NCBI RefSeq assembly: GCF_042686125.1
Contig: NZ_JBHUOV010000001.1
Coordinates: forward strand, 434,001-498,000
Source: Oceanihabitans iliipiscarium
Lineage (GTDB): Bacteria; Bacteroidota; Bacteroidia; Flavobacteriales; Flavobacteriaceae
Reading direction: 5' to 3'
Length of the DNA stretch: 64,000 nt
Below, piece after piece: positions 44,371 to 53,774 of this stretch. The notes under the pieces were generated by a model, which ran no database searches, had not been told where the DNA came from, and saw only the letters and a list, made by a program, of their open reading frames with translations. How positions within the stretch are numbered: position 1 is the first letter of the stretch; every line of letters starts with the position of its first letter. The translations under genes were made by a program, and so were the position numbers.

Positions 44371-44400
44371 AAAAAAAGTCCAGAGCTTTCACTCTGGACT
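44371..44400 (-). terminator. Intrinsic terminator of the giant peptidase gene
   Basis: On the minus strand AGTCCAGAG pairs with CTCTGGACT around a 6-base loop, followed by a run of seven T. It lies 28 bases after the peptidase stop codon. Confidence 0.88.
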
Positions 44401-44428
44401 TTATCATTAAAAATAGTTGGTTAGTTGG

Positions 44429-47400
44429 CTATTGTTTAATGAATTTTTTAGTCATTATCTCTTCACCATCATTGATTTCGATAAAGTACATTCCAGCTTC
44501 AAGTTGACTAACATTCACTTGACCTTCAGAATTTCCACTACGCACGGTTTGACCAATCATGTTTATGATTTTGTATGAGAATTCATCACCTTCAAGTAAT
44601 TCAACATTAAGAATGTTTCCTTTTACTGGATTAGGATAGAATTTAAAATCCCCTTCAAAAGCAACCTCAGAATTTAATGTTCCTACTTCAATAAGGTTAT
44701 TAATGTCTCCTCTACCTGTTGTGGTTCCAGTAATAATTACCTGATCTATATAAATGAAATCTGAGTTATTACTCGCATCACATCTAAATCTGAAGCCAGA
44801 ATTAGCTGCAAAATTGTATTGAGCAGGTGTTAAAGTTACCGTCGCATTATAGAACGAGTTGTTATTAATGTCTGTACCAGCGACCCAAGATTGAGCAGTG
44901 ACATAACTAGAACCATTATAGAATTGCAGCCAGAAATCTTCACCGTTTTCCATACTAGATACATAGAAATAAAAATCTACTATAACTTGAGAATAAGGTG
45001 TGACATCAACATTTGACAAGGTCATTGTAGATGAGTTTGAGTTATCTCTAAGTCTTATTGAATAACTTCCTTCGTAAGAATTAGCTCCAGAATATCTAGC
45101 AGCATCACTTCCTCCATCAATCCAGCCATCCCAGCCAGTTTCAAAATAACCTTCATGTAAAGTTACATTAGAGGTTGAACATGGTGCACAAGAACCTCCG
45201 CAATCAACACCTGTTTCGTTTCCGTTTTGAATACCATCATTACATGTTGGAGCTACAGGTTCAGATAAATTAATATTATCAATAGCAATATCTGCTTGCC
45301 AAGTGCTTCCTACGAATCTATTAAATCTTAATTGCACAGATCCTCCTGCATAAGCACTTAAGTCGACACTTGCACTTAACCACGTATTACCTTTGTTCCC
45401 TGATTCATTCCAGATGCTTGTCCAATTTGCACCATCATCTGTACTCACTTCTAAGTCAATAGTTCCCATATCTGCTGCACCATACATATGGTAATCAAAA
45501 CTAAATTCAGGAGTAGACATACCGCTTAAATCAAAACAAGGTGAGTTTAATATTGCACGTCTGCTTGGGTAATTAGGGCTAGACGCCTCAACGAATACAT
45601 AATAAGTCCCTTGAGATGCACTTGATGGTCCCGTGTTGCTTGAAGGTGTTCCGTTAGCATCTACAGTCCAATCGATATCATCACTTGTAGATTGTGTCCA
45701 TGCCCCTAAGGTGTTTTCAAATCCTTCGCTATAAGGGAAAGACGAAATTCCTCCTGAACATCCAGTTGAAGGCTCATTAACATTCACTGTTCTCGTTACT
45801 TCAACAGCATTATTTCCTGCGGCATCACTTACATTATATGTTATTACATAAGCGCCTACAGTATTCGCATCAACAGTATCGCCACCTATAACGATATCAC
45901 CAGAAATATCACCATCTAAATTATCGATAGCCGTTGCGCCTAATTCTGTATAAGTGTCGCCAACAATAAGATTAATTGTTGATGCACCATTTAAAGTAAT
46001 CACTGGTGGTGTAGTGTCTGGATTAACATTCACTGTTCTTGTCACCTCAGCGGCAGCATTTCCAGCGGCATCACTTACATTATAAGTCACAACGTAAGTA
46101 CCTACTGAGTTTGTGTCAACTGTATCACCTCCAATAACAATAGCGCTAGAAATATCACCATCAACATTATCTGTAGCATTTGCACCAAGTTCTGTATAGC
46201 TGTCTCCAACGTTTAAGTTAAGTGTTGATGCGCCATTTAAAGTAATTACTGGTGCCGTAGTATCTGGCCCAGCACCTTCAATAATCACTGTGTAATCTTC
46301 AACTTCTCCATATTGGAAAGTTTCACAAGATGTTGGTATTCCATTATACTTCATTGATACACGCATTCTTGTAGAATTTTCAACAGCTGAGCTTGGAATA
46401 GTAAAGCTTCCACTTACTGGTGTACTTTGAGTTGCTGACTGAGTCCATACTTGCTCGCCTGCATCTCCAAAATCACCATCTCTATTATAATCAATCCATA
46501 CTGAATATCCTTCACTATAAACTGTGCCTGTCCATGTTGGTGTTACTGTAATTGTATATTGAGTATCTTTGGTTAATGTGGTAGATATACTTGTAAAATC
46601 AGTATAGAACTGTCCGCCAGAAGCATTATCAATTGTATTTAATTGTACTCTTCCTATAAACTCATCATTTATATTTGTACTCGCAGAATCACAATAATTT
46701 AACTGTACAGTTGTAACGTTTACTGTTCTTACCACTTCTGTAGCTGCATTTCCAGCAGCATCAGAAACGTTATAAGTAACACTATAAGATCCAGCAATAG
46801 CAGTATTAACTGTTCCAGCAATAACAATACTAGATGTTAGATCGCCATCAATATTATCTGTAGCAGTTGCGCCTTGTTCTGTATAAGTATCACCAACATT
46901 TAAATTAATTGTTGATGCTCCATTCAAAGTAATCACAGGAGCAATTGTGTCTGCACTAACGATAACTGTTCTTGTGACTTGATTAGCAGCATTACCTGAA
47001 AAATCACTAACATTATAATTTACAAAATAAGTTCCTGCAGAAGCAGTATTTACAGTTCCTGAAATTACAATATTAGATGTTAAATCTCCATCCACATTAT
47101 CTGTAGCTGTTGCACCTTGTTCTGTATAAGTGTCTCCAATATTTAAGTTTATTGTAGACGCTCCATTTAATACAATCACTGGAGCTGTTGTATCTGCACT
47201 AACAATTATTGTTCTTGTAACTTGATTGGCAGCATTACCTGAGGAATCACTTACATTGTAATTTACAAAATAGGTTCCTGCTGAAGCAGTATTTACTGTT
47301 CCTGAGATTACAATACTAGACGTAAGGTTTCCATCTACATTATCTGTAGCGGTTGCGCCTTGTTCTGTATAAGTATCTCCAATATTTAAGTTTATCGTAG

Positions 47401-50400
47401 ACGCTCCATTTAATACAATCACTGGAGCAATTGTATCAGGATTAACAGTAACCGTTCTTGTAACCTCTGCAGCTTGATTTCCAGCAGCATCACTTACGTT
47501 ATAAGTTATTACATAAACTCCTACTGCACTTGTATTTACAATATCACCACCAACAACAATGCTAGATGTTAAATCTCCATCTATATTATCTGTAGCCGTT
47601 GCGCCTTGGTCTGAATAAGAATCTCCTAATTGTAAACTAATATTCGAAGAACCTATAAGGCTAATAACAGGTGCGGTTGTATCAGGAATTACATTTACAG
47701 TTCGAATCACTTCAGCGGCAGCATTTCCAGCGGCATCACTTACATTATAAGTTACAACGTATGTGCCACCTAAACTTGTATTAACGGTATCACCACCAAC
47801 AACAATGCTAGATGTTAGATTTCCATCAATATTATCTGTAGCAGTTGCGCCAAGTTCTGTATAAGTTTCTCCAACATTTAAATTTAGTGTAGAAGCACCA
47901 TTTAGTGTAATAACAGGAGCTTCAATATCAGGTCCAGAACCTTCAATAATCACTGTATAATCTTCAACTTCTCCATATTGGAAAGTTTCACAAGATGTTG
48001 GTATTCCATTATACTTCATTGATACACGCATTCTTGTCGCATTTTCAACAGCTGAACTTGGAATAGTAAAGCTTCCACTTACTGGTGTACTTTGAGTTGC
48101 TGACTGAGTCCATACTTGCTCGCCTGCATCTCCAAAATCACCATCTCTATTATAATCAATCCATACTGAATATCCTTCACTATAAACTGTGCCTGTCCAT
48201 GTTGGTGTTACTGTAATTGTATATTGAGTATCTTTGGTTAATGTGGTAGATATACTTGTAAAATCAGTATAGAACTGTCCGCCAGAAGCATTATCAATTG
48301 TATTTAATTGCACTCTTCCTATAAACTCATCATTTATATTTGTACTTGCTGAAGCGCAATAATTTAACTGCACATCAGTTGTGGTAAAATTAATAGTACT
48401 GCTATATGCAGATGTCGAATTATCAGGACACGCACTTCTTACTTGAGCTTCATATTGAGTTAAAGTACTCAATCCTGACAATGCTGTTGACACACCATTA
48501 ACTTGTATAGTAACCCAAGATCCAGCTCCTACTTCCCTATATTGTAAGTCGTAAGATGCTCCAGCTACTGCATTCCATCCTAAAGTAGCGGTATTTGCAC
48601 CTACGCCAGAAGCAGACAATCCAGAAGGTGTTGTAGCATTACATACAACAGTTCCTGCGATTTCAAAATTTGAATTTGAAATATCAAAGAATATATGATT
48701 AGACCCTCTAACCATTATACGACATTGAGTTCCTTGATTATTAGGCACAATAATATCGTGAGAACCATCATTTGCAACATTTGAAGCTAAGGCTATTGGA
48801 TAAGTATCACCTCCATCGGTTGAAAGAAAAATATCAACATTAGCTGCATTTACTCCATTAGAAGTTGTACCAGCGACATCCCATGTTACGGTCTGTGTTG
48901 TACCAGCATTCCATGTTACATTTGTATTTGGTGAATTAACGACAAAAGGTCCAGCTGTACCATTAACCGTTACAACCATATCGTCGCTACTATTTGTAGC
49001 ACCACCAGCTCTATTGTCTCTAGCAGTTAATCTAAAATTCAAACTACGTGCTACATTAGGAACAGCTTCCCATTGCCAAGAGGTTGCACCAGTTTTAATA
49101 GTTTCTAGCCTAGGGAAATAGCGGTAATTATCTGTCGTCGGCTCATAAGCTCTAAATGCAACACCTGTTGTGGCTGTAGTGCTTGGGTAAGTTGTAGATG
49201 CATTATTCTCATCCATTTGTTCCCAACTATAAGTTAATACATCATCTGGATTTGCATCAGTAGCAGAACCTTCTAAAATAAAGGCTGTTCCTTTTGGGAT
49301 AGTATAATTAGGTCCAGCATTAACTACAGGTACTGCATTCCCTAAATTAGTATTGGTTTGACAACTTGTACTTTTAACATAATCCGTTACTTGCTCAATA
49401 GAAACGGCGTGAAAATTAGGATGAACATTGGCTTGAACATCAGTTGCACCAGTAATACCAGCATAACTCATAATTGTTGAGCCACTTCCCGGTTCAACTT
49501 GCACATTAGTTCCTTCATTTCCATTAAATGTCCATGTGTGATTCGCTCCAAATTGGTGTCCCATTTCATGAGCAACATAATCAACATCAAAGAAATCTCC
49601 ATCAGGAACAGTAGCTGAAGTCCACCCACTTCCTTTTTGGTTATTCACACAAACACAGCCTATGCAACCCGCATTTCCATTGTTTTGGAGGCTAGCAAAT
49701 AAATGACCAATATCATAATTGGCTTCGCCTATTACACTAGTTAATGTGGATTGTAAAGCACTATTATATCCAGAAGTTGTATTTCCATAAGGATCACTTC
49801 CAGAATTGGTATAAATAACATCGTCTGTATTACCAATTAGTTCCATAGTGACATTAAAGTCTGTTTCAAAAATCCCATTCACTCTGGTCATGGTATTATT
49901 AATAGCTGCTAATGCTAATGCCTTAGTTCCACCATGATAAGCAGTGTATTCTCCAGTTGTTGAAACCGCTAAGCGATAAGTACGCAATATTGAATCGTCT
50001 GCATTTCTTAATCCTGTTCCTGTATTAAGAGCTCTGTTTACTGTTTCTGTAACTGAACATTCGAAATCATTAGTAAAATCTGTTTTATCTGCTCTTTTGA
50101 ATACCACATATTGTGATAAATCATCTGAATAAACCTCTATAAAAGAAGCAGGTTGGTTGGCAGAAATCACCATACTCTGAAATCCTAAAGGAGAGATACT
50201 AAATCTAATAATTGATGCTGGGTTATCAATTCCTTGTCCAGCGTATGACCTAATATCTGGGTATCTTGCTTGAAGTTCTGGGCTTAATACTGAAGCCTCT
50301 ATAATTCTAAAGCTTTCAAATTTACCTTCAGAATTAGGAAAAGATAAAATAACATTAGATGGTCTTGAATTTTGCATCCTAGCTGGAGCATTAGCCAAGG

Positions 50401-50575
50401 CTGCTTTAAGGTTATCAAGATTTAAGCTGTAAATATTTGTTTGGGGTAAGTTCTGTTTATTAGATTTAATACTAATATTTTTACTAATTGATTGCTTTTG
50501 CCAAAGTTGGTTAGTTTGTGAAAAAGCAAGGGTTGTACTCATAAAAAATATGAGTAATCCTAGTTTTATTCTCAT
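44429..50575 (-). CDS. Giant secreted reprolysin-like metallopeptidase with Ig-like repeats and T9SS type A signal
   Basis: 2048 residues. A signal peptide (LLIFFMSTTLAFSQ) and propeptide lead to a metzincin domain with HEMGHQFGANHTW and the Met-turn STIMSYAG. Then, in order, a beta domain, one fibronectin-III-like unit (SGLSASGVGANTATLGW), a GEVED module, five DUF5011 Ig-like repeats, a second GEVED module, two more DUF5011 repeats, a MAM-like region (YSEGFENTLGAWTQ), the motif CNDGIQNGNETGVDCGGSC, a carbohydrate-binding-like beta domain, and a T9SS sorting domain (FKFYPNPVKGN, ending MTKKFIKQ). It is probably a surface or released protease for polymer digestion. The repeats are very alike at DNA level. 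Confidence 0.93.
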   Translation of the reverse strand: MRIKLGLLIFFMSTTLAFSQTNQLWQKQSISKNISIKSNKQNLPQTNIYSLNLDNLKAALANAPARMQNSRPSNVILSFPNSEGKFESFRIIEASVLSPELQARYPDIRSYAGQGIDNPASIIRFSISPLGFQSMVISANQPASFIEVYSDDLSQYVVFKRADKTDFTNDFECSVTETVNRALNTGTGLRNADDSILRTYRLAVSTTGEYTAYHGGTKALALAAINNTMTRVNGIFETDFNVTMELIGNTDDVIYTNSGSDPYGNTTSGYNSALQSTLTSVIGEANYDIGHLFASLQNNGNAGCIGCVCVNNQKGSGWTSATVPDGDFFDVDYVAHEMGHQFGANHTWTFNGNEGTNVQVEPGSGSTIMSYAGITGATDVQANVHPNFHAVSIEQVTDYVKSTSCQTNTNLGNAVPVVNAGPNYTIPKGTAFILEGSATDANPDDVLTYSWEQMDENNASTTYPSTTATTGVAFRAYEPTTDNYRYFPRLETIKTGATSWQWEAVPNVARSLNFRLTARDNRAGGATNSSDDMVVTVNGTAGPFVVNSPNTNVTWNAGTTQTVTWDVAGTTSNGVNAANVDIFLSTDGGDTYPIALASNVANDGSHDIIVPNNQGTQCRIMVRGSNHIFFDISNSNFEIAGTVVCNATTPSGLSASGVGANTATLGWNAVAGASYDLQYREVGAGSWVTIQVNGVSTALSGLSTLTQYEAQVRSACPDNSTSAYSSTINFTTTDVQLNYCASASTNINDEFIGRVQLNTIDNASGGQFYTDFTSISTTLTKDTQYTITVTPTWTGTVYSEGYSVWIDYNRDGDFGDAGEQVWTQSATQSTPVSGSFTIPSSAVENATRMRVSMKYNGIPTSCETFQYGEVEDYTVIIEGSGPDIEAPVITLNGASTLNLNVGETYTELGATATDNIDGNLTSSIVVGGDTVNTSLGGTYVVTYNVSDAAGNAAAEVIRTVNVIPDTTAPVISLIGSSNISLQLGDSYSDQGATATDNIDGDLTSSIVVGGDIVNTSAVGVYVITYNVSDAAGNQAAEVTRTVTVNPDTIAPVIVLNGASTINLNIGDTYTEQGATATDNVDGNLTSSIVISGTVNTASAGTYFVNYNVSDSSGNAANQVTRTIIVSADTTAPVIVLNGASTINLNIGDTYTEQGATATDNVDGDLTSNIVISGTVNTASAGTYFVNYNVSDFSGNAANQVTRTVIVSADTIAPVITLNGASTINLNVGDTYTEQGATATDNIDGDLTSSIVIAGTVNTAIAGSYSVTYNVSDAAGNAATEVVRTVNVTTVQLNYCDSASTNINDEFIGRVQLNTIDNASGGQFYTDFTSISTTLTKDTQYTITVTPTWTGTVYSEGYSVWIDYNRDGDFGDAGEQVWTQSATQSTPVSGSFTIPSSAVENSTRMRVSMKYNGIPTSCETFQYGEVEDYTVIIEGAGPDTTAPVITLNGASTLNLNVGDSYTELGANATDNVDGDISSAIVIGGDTVDTNSVGTYVVTYNVSDAAGNAAAEVTRTVNVNPDTTPPVITLNGASTINLIVGDTYTELGATAIDNLDGDISGDIVIGGDTVDANTVGAYVITYNVSDAAGNNAVEVTRTVNVNEPSTGCSGGISSFPYSEGFENTLGAWTQSTSDDIDWTVDANGTPSSNTGPSSASQGTYYVFVEASSPNYPSRRAILNSPCFDLSGMSTPEFSFDYHMYGAADMGTIDLEVSTDDGANWTSIWNESGNKGNTWLSASVDLSAYAGGSVQLRFNRFVGSTWQADIAIDNINLSEPVAPTCNDGIQNGNETGVDCGGSCAPCSTSNVTLHEGYFETGWDGWIDGGSDAARYSGANSYEGSYSIRLRDNSNSSTMTLSNVDVTPYSQVIVDFYFYVSSMENGEDFWLQFYNGSSYVTAQSWVAGTDINNNSFYNATVTLTPAQYNFAANSGFRFRCDASNNSDFIYIDQVIITGTTTGRGDINNLIEVGTLNSEVAFEGDFKFYPNPVKGNILNVELLEGDEFSYKIINMIGQTVRSGNSEGQVNVSQLEAGMYFIEINDGEEIMTKKFIKQ
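46275..46708 (-). repeat. GEVED-module DNA repeat, second in the protein
   Basis: About 434 bases that match 47940-48373 with only about ten differences by eye, clustered at the ends of the unit. It encodes the GEVED module from about NYCDSASTNINDEFIG to FQYGEVEDYTVIIEG. The close match points to recent duplication or gene conversion within the gene. Confidence 0.85.
46735..47470 (-). repeat. Tandem DUF5011 DNA repeats
   Basis: Three neighbouring Ig-like modules with a period of about 240 bases and very similar DNA (for instance around 46990-47210 and 47235-47455). Each encodes PVI(T/V)LNGASTINLN(I/V)GDTYTEQ and a final GTY-x-V-x-YNVSD segment. Four more diverged copies flank them, seven in all. 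Confidence 0.8.
47940..48373 (-). repeat. GEVED-module DNA repeat, first in the protein
   Basis: Partner of the 46275-46708 repeat in the same orientation, 1665 bases away. It encodes NYCASASTNINDEFIG to FQYGEVEDYTVIIEG. The five DUF5011 modules lie between the two copies and could be lost or gained by recombination between them. Confidence 0.85.
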
Positions 50576-50752
50576 GTGTTAAGGGTTTAAGGTGTTAATT
50601 ATTAAAAGGTTTATTTACTTAAGTGATTAATTAAATTAAGTGGTTTTTTAAACTAAAAAAATATCAGATGTTTTTTAATGAAATACATTCTATTCTAAAA
50701 AGAAGCTCCATTTTACAATTTGTTCGTAAAAATTTCACTTGTTAAAATCATA

Positions 50753-50782
50753 AAAATCCCAGAGTTTTCACTCTGGGGTTTT
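50753..50782 (-). terminator. Orphan terminator, near twin of the one at 44371
   Basis: On the minus strand AAAACCCCAGAG pairs with CTCTGGGATTTT (one mismatch-type wobble) followed by T-rich sequence. The core CCAGAGTGAAA-A/G-CTCTGG is shared with the giant peptidase terminator. No intact minus-strand gene ends here; only the relic at 50815 does. Confidence 0.7.
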
Positions 50783-50814
50783 AACAATAAATTAATTTTT
50801 AGGGATTGAATTAT

Positions 50815-50862
50815 CTATTGTCTGATAAAATTTTTAATCGCTTTTAAAAGTAGATTCATTAA
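50815..50862 (-). pseudogene. Relic 3' end of a T9SS-type gene
   Basis: The minus strand reads KAIKNFIRQ and a TAG stop, 32 bases before an orphan terminator. The intact neighbour ends TKKFIKQ and TAG, 28 bases before a near-identical terminator. The match of tail, stop codon, spacing and hairpin suggests the remains of a duplicated T9SS gene, all but its end deleted. The 11-base-plus word ATGAAATACATTC occurs on both sides (50679 and 50990). The rest of the gap from 50576 to 51072 is AT-rich and shows nothing else. Confidence 0.45.
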
Positions 50863-51072
50863 AACAAATAATTAACACTAAAAACGGGTTTTTTGTATCA
50901 AATTAATAATATTTTAATAAATACTTTATTTAAAGCCTGTCGAAATTAATATTTTTTTAATGAAATAATAATTTAAATTTATTTTTTCGATGAAATACAT
51001 TCAACACTAAAAAAAGCAATGGTTTTTTACGGTTTTTCCGTAATTATTAAGATGATTTTTTTACATTTAGCT

Positions 51073-52764
51073 ATGCCAAAAAAGGACATACTTTCAGTTA
51101 AAAATCTTTCCATTTCCTTCTTTAAAGAAAAAGAAGAAAAAGAAATCATTCATAATATTTCATACTGTTTATACACTAACGAAATACTAGGTGTTGTAGG
51201 TGAATCAGGCTCTGGGAAGTCTGTATCATCATTAGCTATAATAGGGTTACTACCAAAGAACATTTCAAGAATAACTAATGGTAGTATTACTTTTAAAAAT
51301 GAAGACTTAACGCAATTAAATGAAAAAGAACTTCAAAAGATAAGAGGCAAAAAGGTTTCAATGATTTTTCAAGAGCCTATGAGTTCTTTAAATCCTTCTA
51401 TGACCTGCGGGAAACAGGTTGAGGAAATTATTTTAAACCATACATCTTTATCAAAAAAAGATGCAAAAGCACGTGTCATTTCTCTTTTTATAGACGTAAA
51501 ACTACCTCTTCCAGAAACAACTTATAATAAATATCCTCATGAGATTTCTGGTGGACAAATGCAACGTGTTATGATTGCAATGGCTATTGCTTGTGAACCT
51601 GAAATATTAATTGCAGATGAACCCACGACTGCACTAGATGTTACCGTTCAAAAAGATATTATAATACTTTTAAAAGAATTACAGGCCAAGACAAAAATGA
51701 GTATTATTTTTATCACACATGATTTGTCATTAATTTCTGAGATTGCTCATCGTGTTTTAGTGATGTATCAAGGACATATTGTAGAGCAAGGAAGCGTATC
51801 TTCAATTTTTAAACAACCAACACATGATTATACAAAAGCTCTTATAAATTCGAGGCCTTCGTTAGATATGCGTTTAAGAAAACTACCAACAATTCAAGAT
51901 TTTTTACAGAAAACCATATCAACTAAAATCATTTCAAAATCTGATAGAGAAAAACACCATAAATTTATATATAGTAAGCCACCTTTATTAGAAATCATTA
52001 ATCTTGAAAAAGAGTATTTCAATTCATCTGGTTGGTTTAATAAGCTACAAAGTTTTAAAGCAGTAAATAATGTGAGTTTTAAATTATATGAAGGAGAAAC
52101 TTTAGGATTGGTTGGTGAATCTGGCTGCGGAAAATCAACTCTGGGCAAAGCCATTTTACAATTAGATAAAGCAACTGCTGGTAAGATTTTATATAAAGGT
52201 AAAGATATTACTGAAATATCTTCAAGTCAAATGCGAAGTTTACGTAAGGATATTCAAATTATTTTCCAAGACCCTTACGCATCTCTTAATCCAAGATTAA
52301 CCGTTGGAGAAGCTATTTTAGAACCCATGATAGTGCATAAACTTTTTAAAACTAATACTGAACGCAAAGAAAAAGTAATGGCAATTTTAAATCGAGTTGG
52401 TTTAGATGAAGCTAGTTTTAATAAGTATCCTCATGAATTTTCTGGTGGACAAAGACAACGTATTGGTATTGCCAGAACTATAGCTTTACAGCCAAAATTA
52501 ATTATTTGTGATGAATCTGTTTCTGCTTTAGATATTTCTGTTCAAGCTCAAGTTCTCAATTTATTAAATGAATTGAAAATAGATTTTGGGTTTACTTACA
52601 TATTCATATCACATGATTTAGCTGTAGTAAAATATATGTCTGACCAACTATTGGTAATGAATGCTGGTCAGATTGAAGAGTTGGATGATGCAGATGTCAT
52701 CTACTCTAATCCTAAAAAAGCATATACTAAAAAATTAATTGATGCGATCCCAAAAGGATTATAG
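51073..52764 (+). CDS. Double-ATPase peptide ABC transporter protein (DppD-DppF / YejF type)
   Basis: 563 residues from the ATG at 51073; the longer reading from 51019 has an AT-rich, non-conserved start. Two full ATPase domains are fused. The first has GESGSGKSVSSLAI, ISGGQMQRVMIA and LIADEPTTALDVT; the second has GESGCGKSTLGKAI, FSGGQRQRIGIAR and IICDESVSALDIS. Each is followed by the oligopeptide-type C-terminal signature (HDYTKALINSRP and KAYTKKLIDAIP). It should energise uptake or export of peptides, but no permease or binding protein lies beside it. Confidence 0.92.
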   Translation: MPKKDILSVKNLSISFFKEKEEKEIIHNISYCLYTNEILGVVGESGSGKSVSSLAIIGLLPKNISRITNGSITFKNEDLTQLNEKELQKIRGKKVSMIFQEPMSSLNPSMTCGKQVEEIILNHTSLSKKDAKARVISLFIDVKLPLPETTYNKYPHEISGGQMQRVMIAMAIACEPEILIADEPTTALDVTVQKDIIILLKELQAKTKMSIIFITHDLSLISEIAHRVLVMYQGHIVEQGSVSSIFKQPTHDYTKALINSRPSLDMRLRKLPTIQDFLQKTISTKIISKSDREKHHKFIYSKPPLLEIINLEKEYFNSSGWFNKLQSFKAVNNVSFKLYEGETLGLVGESGCGKSTLGKAILQLDKATAGKILYKGKDITEISSSQMRSLRKDIQIIFQDPYASLNPRLTVGEAILEPMIVHKLFKTNTERKEKVMAILNRVGLDEASFNKYPHEFSGGQRQRIGIARTIALQPKLIICDESVSALDISVQAQVLNLLNELKIDFGFTYIFISHDLAVVKYMSDQLLVMNAGQIEELDDADVIYSNPKKAYTKKLIDAIPKGL

Positions 52765-52887
52765 CATAAATATCTTCTTAGTTAAATAAAATAGACTTTT
52801 AAGAAATTTTTTAGTGTCTTCAATTTTTTTAAAGATATAACTTTCCTCAAAAGAATTGACTTCGTTAAAAACAGGAGGCTCATTCAT
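52759..52887 (-). CDS. Possible 42-residue small protein
   Basis: A minus-strand ATG frame with a protein-like make-up (NEPPVFNEVNSFEESYIF, then KKIEDTKKFLKSLFYL), ending within the last bases of the convergent ABC gene. No promoter, family or conserved partner was seen. It could be real, a gene fragment or chance. The remaining gap up to 53119 contains a short MQKILTFIAFL stub at about 53000 and nothing else. Confidence 0.25.
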   Translation of the reverse strand: MNEPPVFNEVNSFEESYIFKKIEDTKKFLKSLFYLTKKIFML

Positions 52888-53119
52888 AAGTAAAAGTTTA
52901 TGGTAGATTTGGGTTATATATTATTTGGTAAATTTGGGGACTACGAATATGAAATATTATTTTAAATAAATCAGCTAAAAAGTAATTATATTCGATGAAA
53001 TGCAAAAAATTTTAACATTTATCGCGTTTTTGTAGTCTTATTCTTGTATTTAGAAAAGTTAAATTATAGAAATAGCCCTTATGAATTTTTAAAATATGAC
53101 TAATAAACCTATTTGATTT

Positions 53120-53773
53120 TTATAAGTTCATTTCTGGAATATCGCCTTCAACGATTAAATGACCTTCTGTTGCATTTTTAATATCTTCAACAGAAACTCC
53201 TGGAGCGCGTTCTAGTAGTTTAAAGCCATTAGGTGTGACTTCTAAAACCGCAAGATTGGTTACAATTTTTTTAACGCATCCTACTCCCGTTAATGGTAAG
53301 CTACATCTTTTAAGAAGTTTTGATTCTCCTGCCCTGTTAGTATGCATCATAGCAACAATGATATTTTCAGCACTCGCTACTAAATCCATAGCGCCTCCCA
53401 TACCTTTTACCATTTTACCTGGAATTTTCCAATTTGCGATATCTCCATTTTCAGCCACTTCCATAGCACCAAGAATAGTAAGGTCTACATGTTGGCCTCT
53501 AATCATAGAAAAACTCATAGCAGAATCAAAGAAACTTGCTCCAGGCAGTGTCGTTATAGTTTGTTTTCCTGCATTAATAATATCTGCATCTTCTTCGCCT
53601 TCAAAAGGAAAAGGGCCCATTCCTAAGACTCCATTTTCACTTTGAAATTCAACTTCAATATCGTTTCTTACATAGTTTGCAACCAAGGTTGGAATACCAA
53701 TTCCTAAGTTAACATAATATCCATCTTGTACTTCTTTAGCAATACGTTTTGCAATTCCGTTTTTATCTAACAT
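53120..53773 (-). CDS. scoB: 3-oxoacid CoA-transferase, subunit B
   Basis: 217 residues. The catalytic glutamate is Glu46 in VEFQSENGVLGMGP; the GIGIPTLVANYV start and MVKGMGGAMDLVASA region are typical. With subunit A it moves CoA from succinyl-CoA to acetoacetate, serving ketone body or short-chain acid use. It follows scoA after one base. Confidence 0.95.
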   Translation of the reverse strand: MLDKNGIAKRIAKEVQDGYYVNLGIGIPTLVANYVRNDIEVEFQSENGVLGMGPFPFEGEEDADIINAGKQTITTLPGASFFDSAMSFSMIRGQHVDLTILGAMEVAENGDIANWKIPGKMVKGMGGAMDLVASAENIIVAMMHTNRAGESKLLKRCSLPLTGVGCVKKIVTNLAVLEVTPNGFKLLERAPGVSVEDIKNATEGHLIVEGDIPEMNL

Positions 53774-53774
53774 A

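Noticed and set aside
46735..47470. Regularly spaced DNA repeats that could suggest a CRISPR or satellite array
   Set aside because: The period is about 240 bases and the frame stays open; they encode DUF5011 Ig-like modules inside one protein.
52999..53022. Short signal-peptide-like frame MQKILTFIAFL
   Set aside because: Stops after about ten codons and shows no continuation in other frames that looks like protein.
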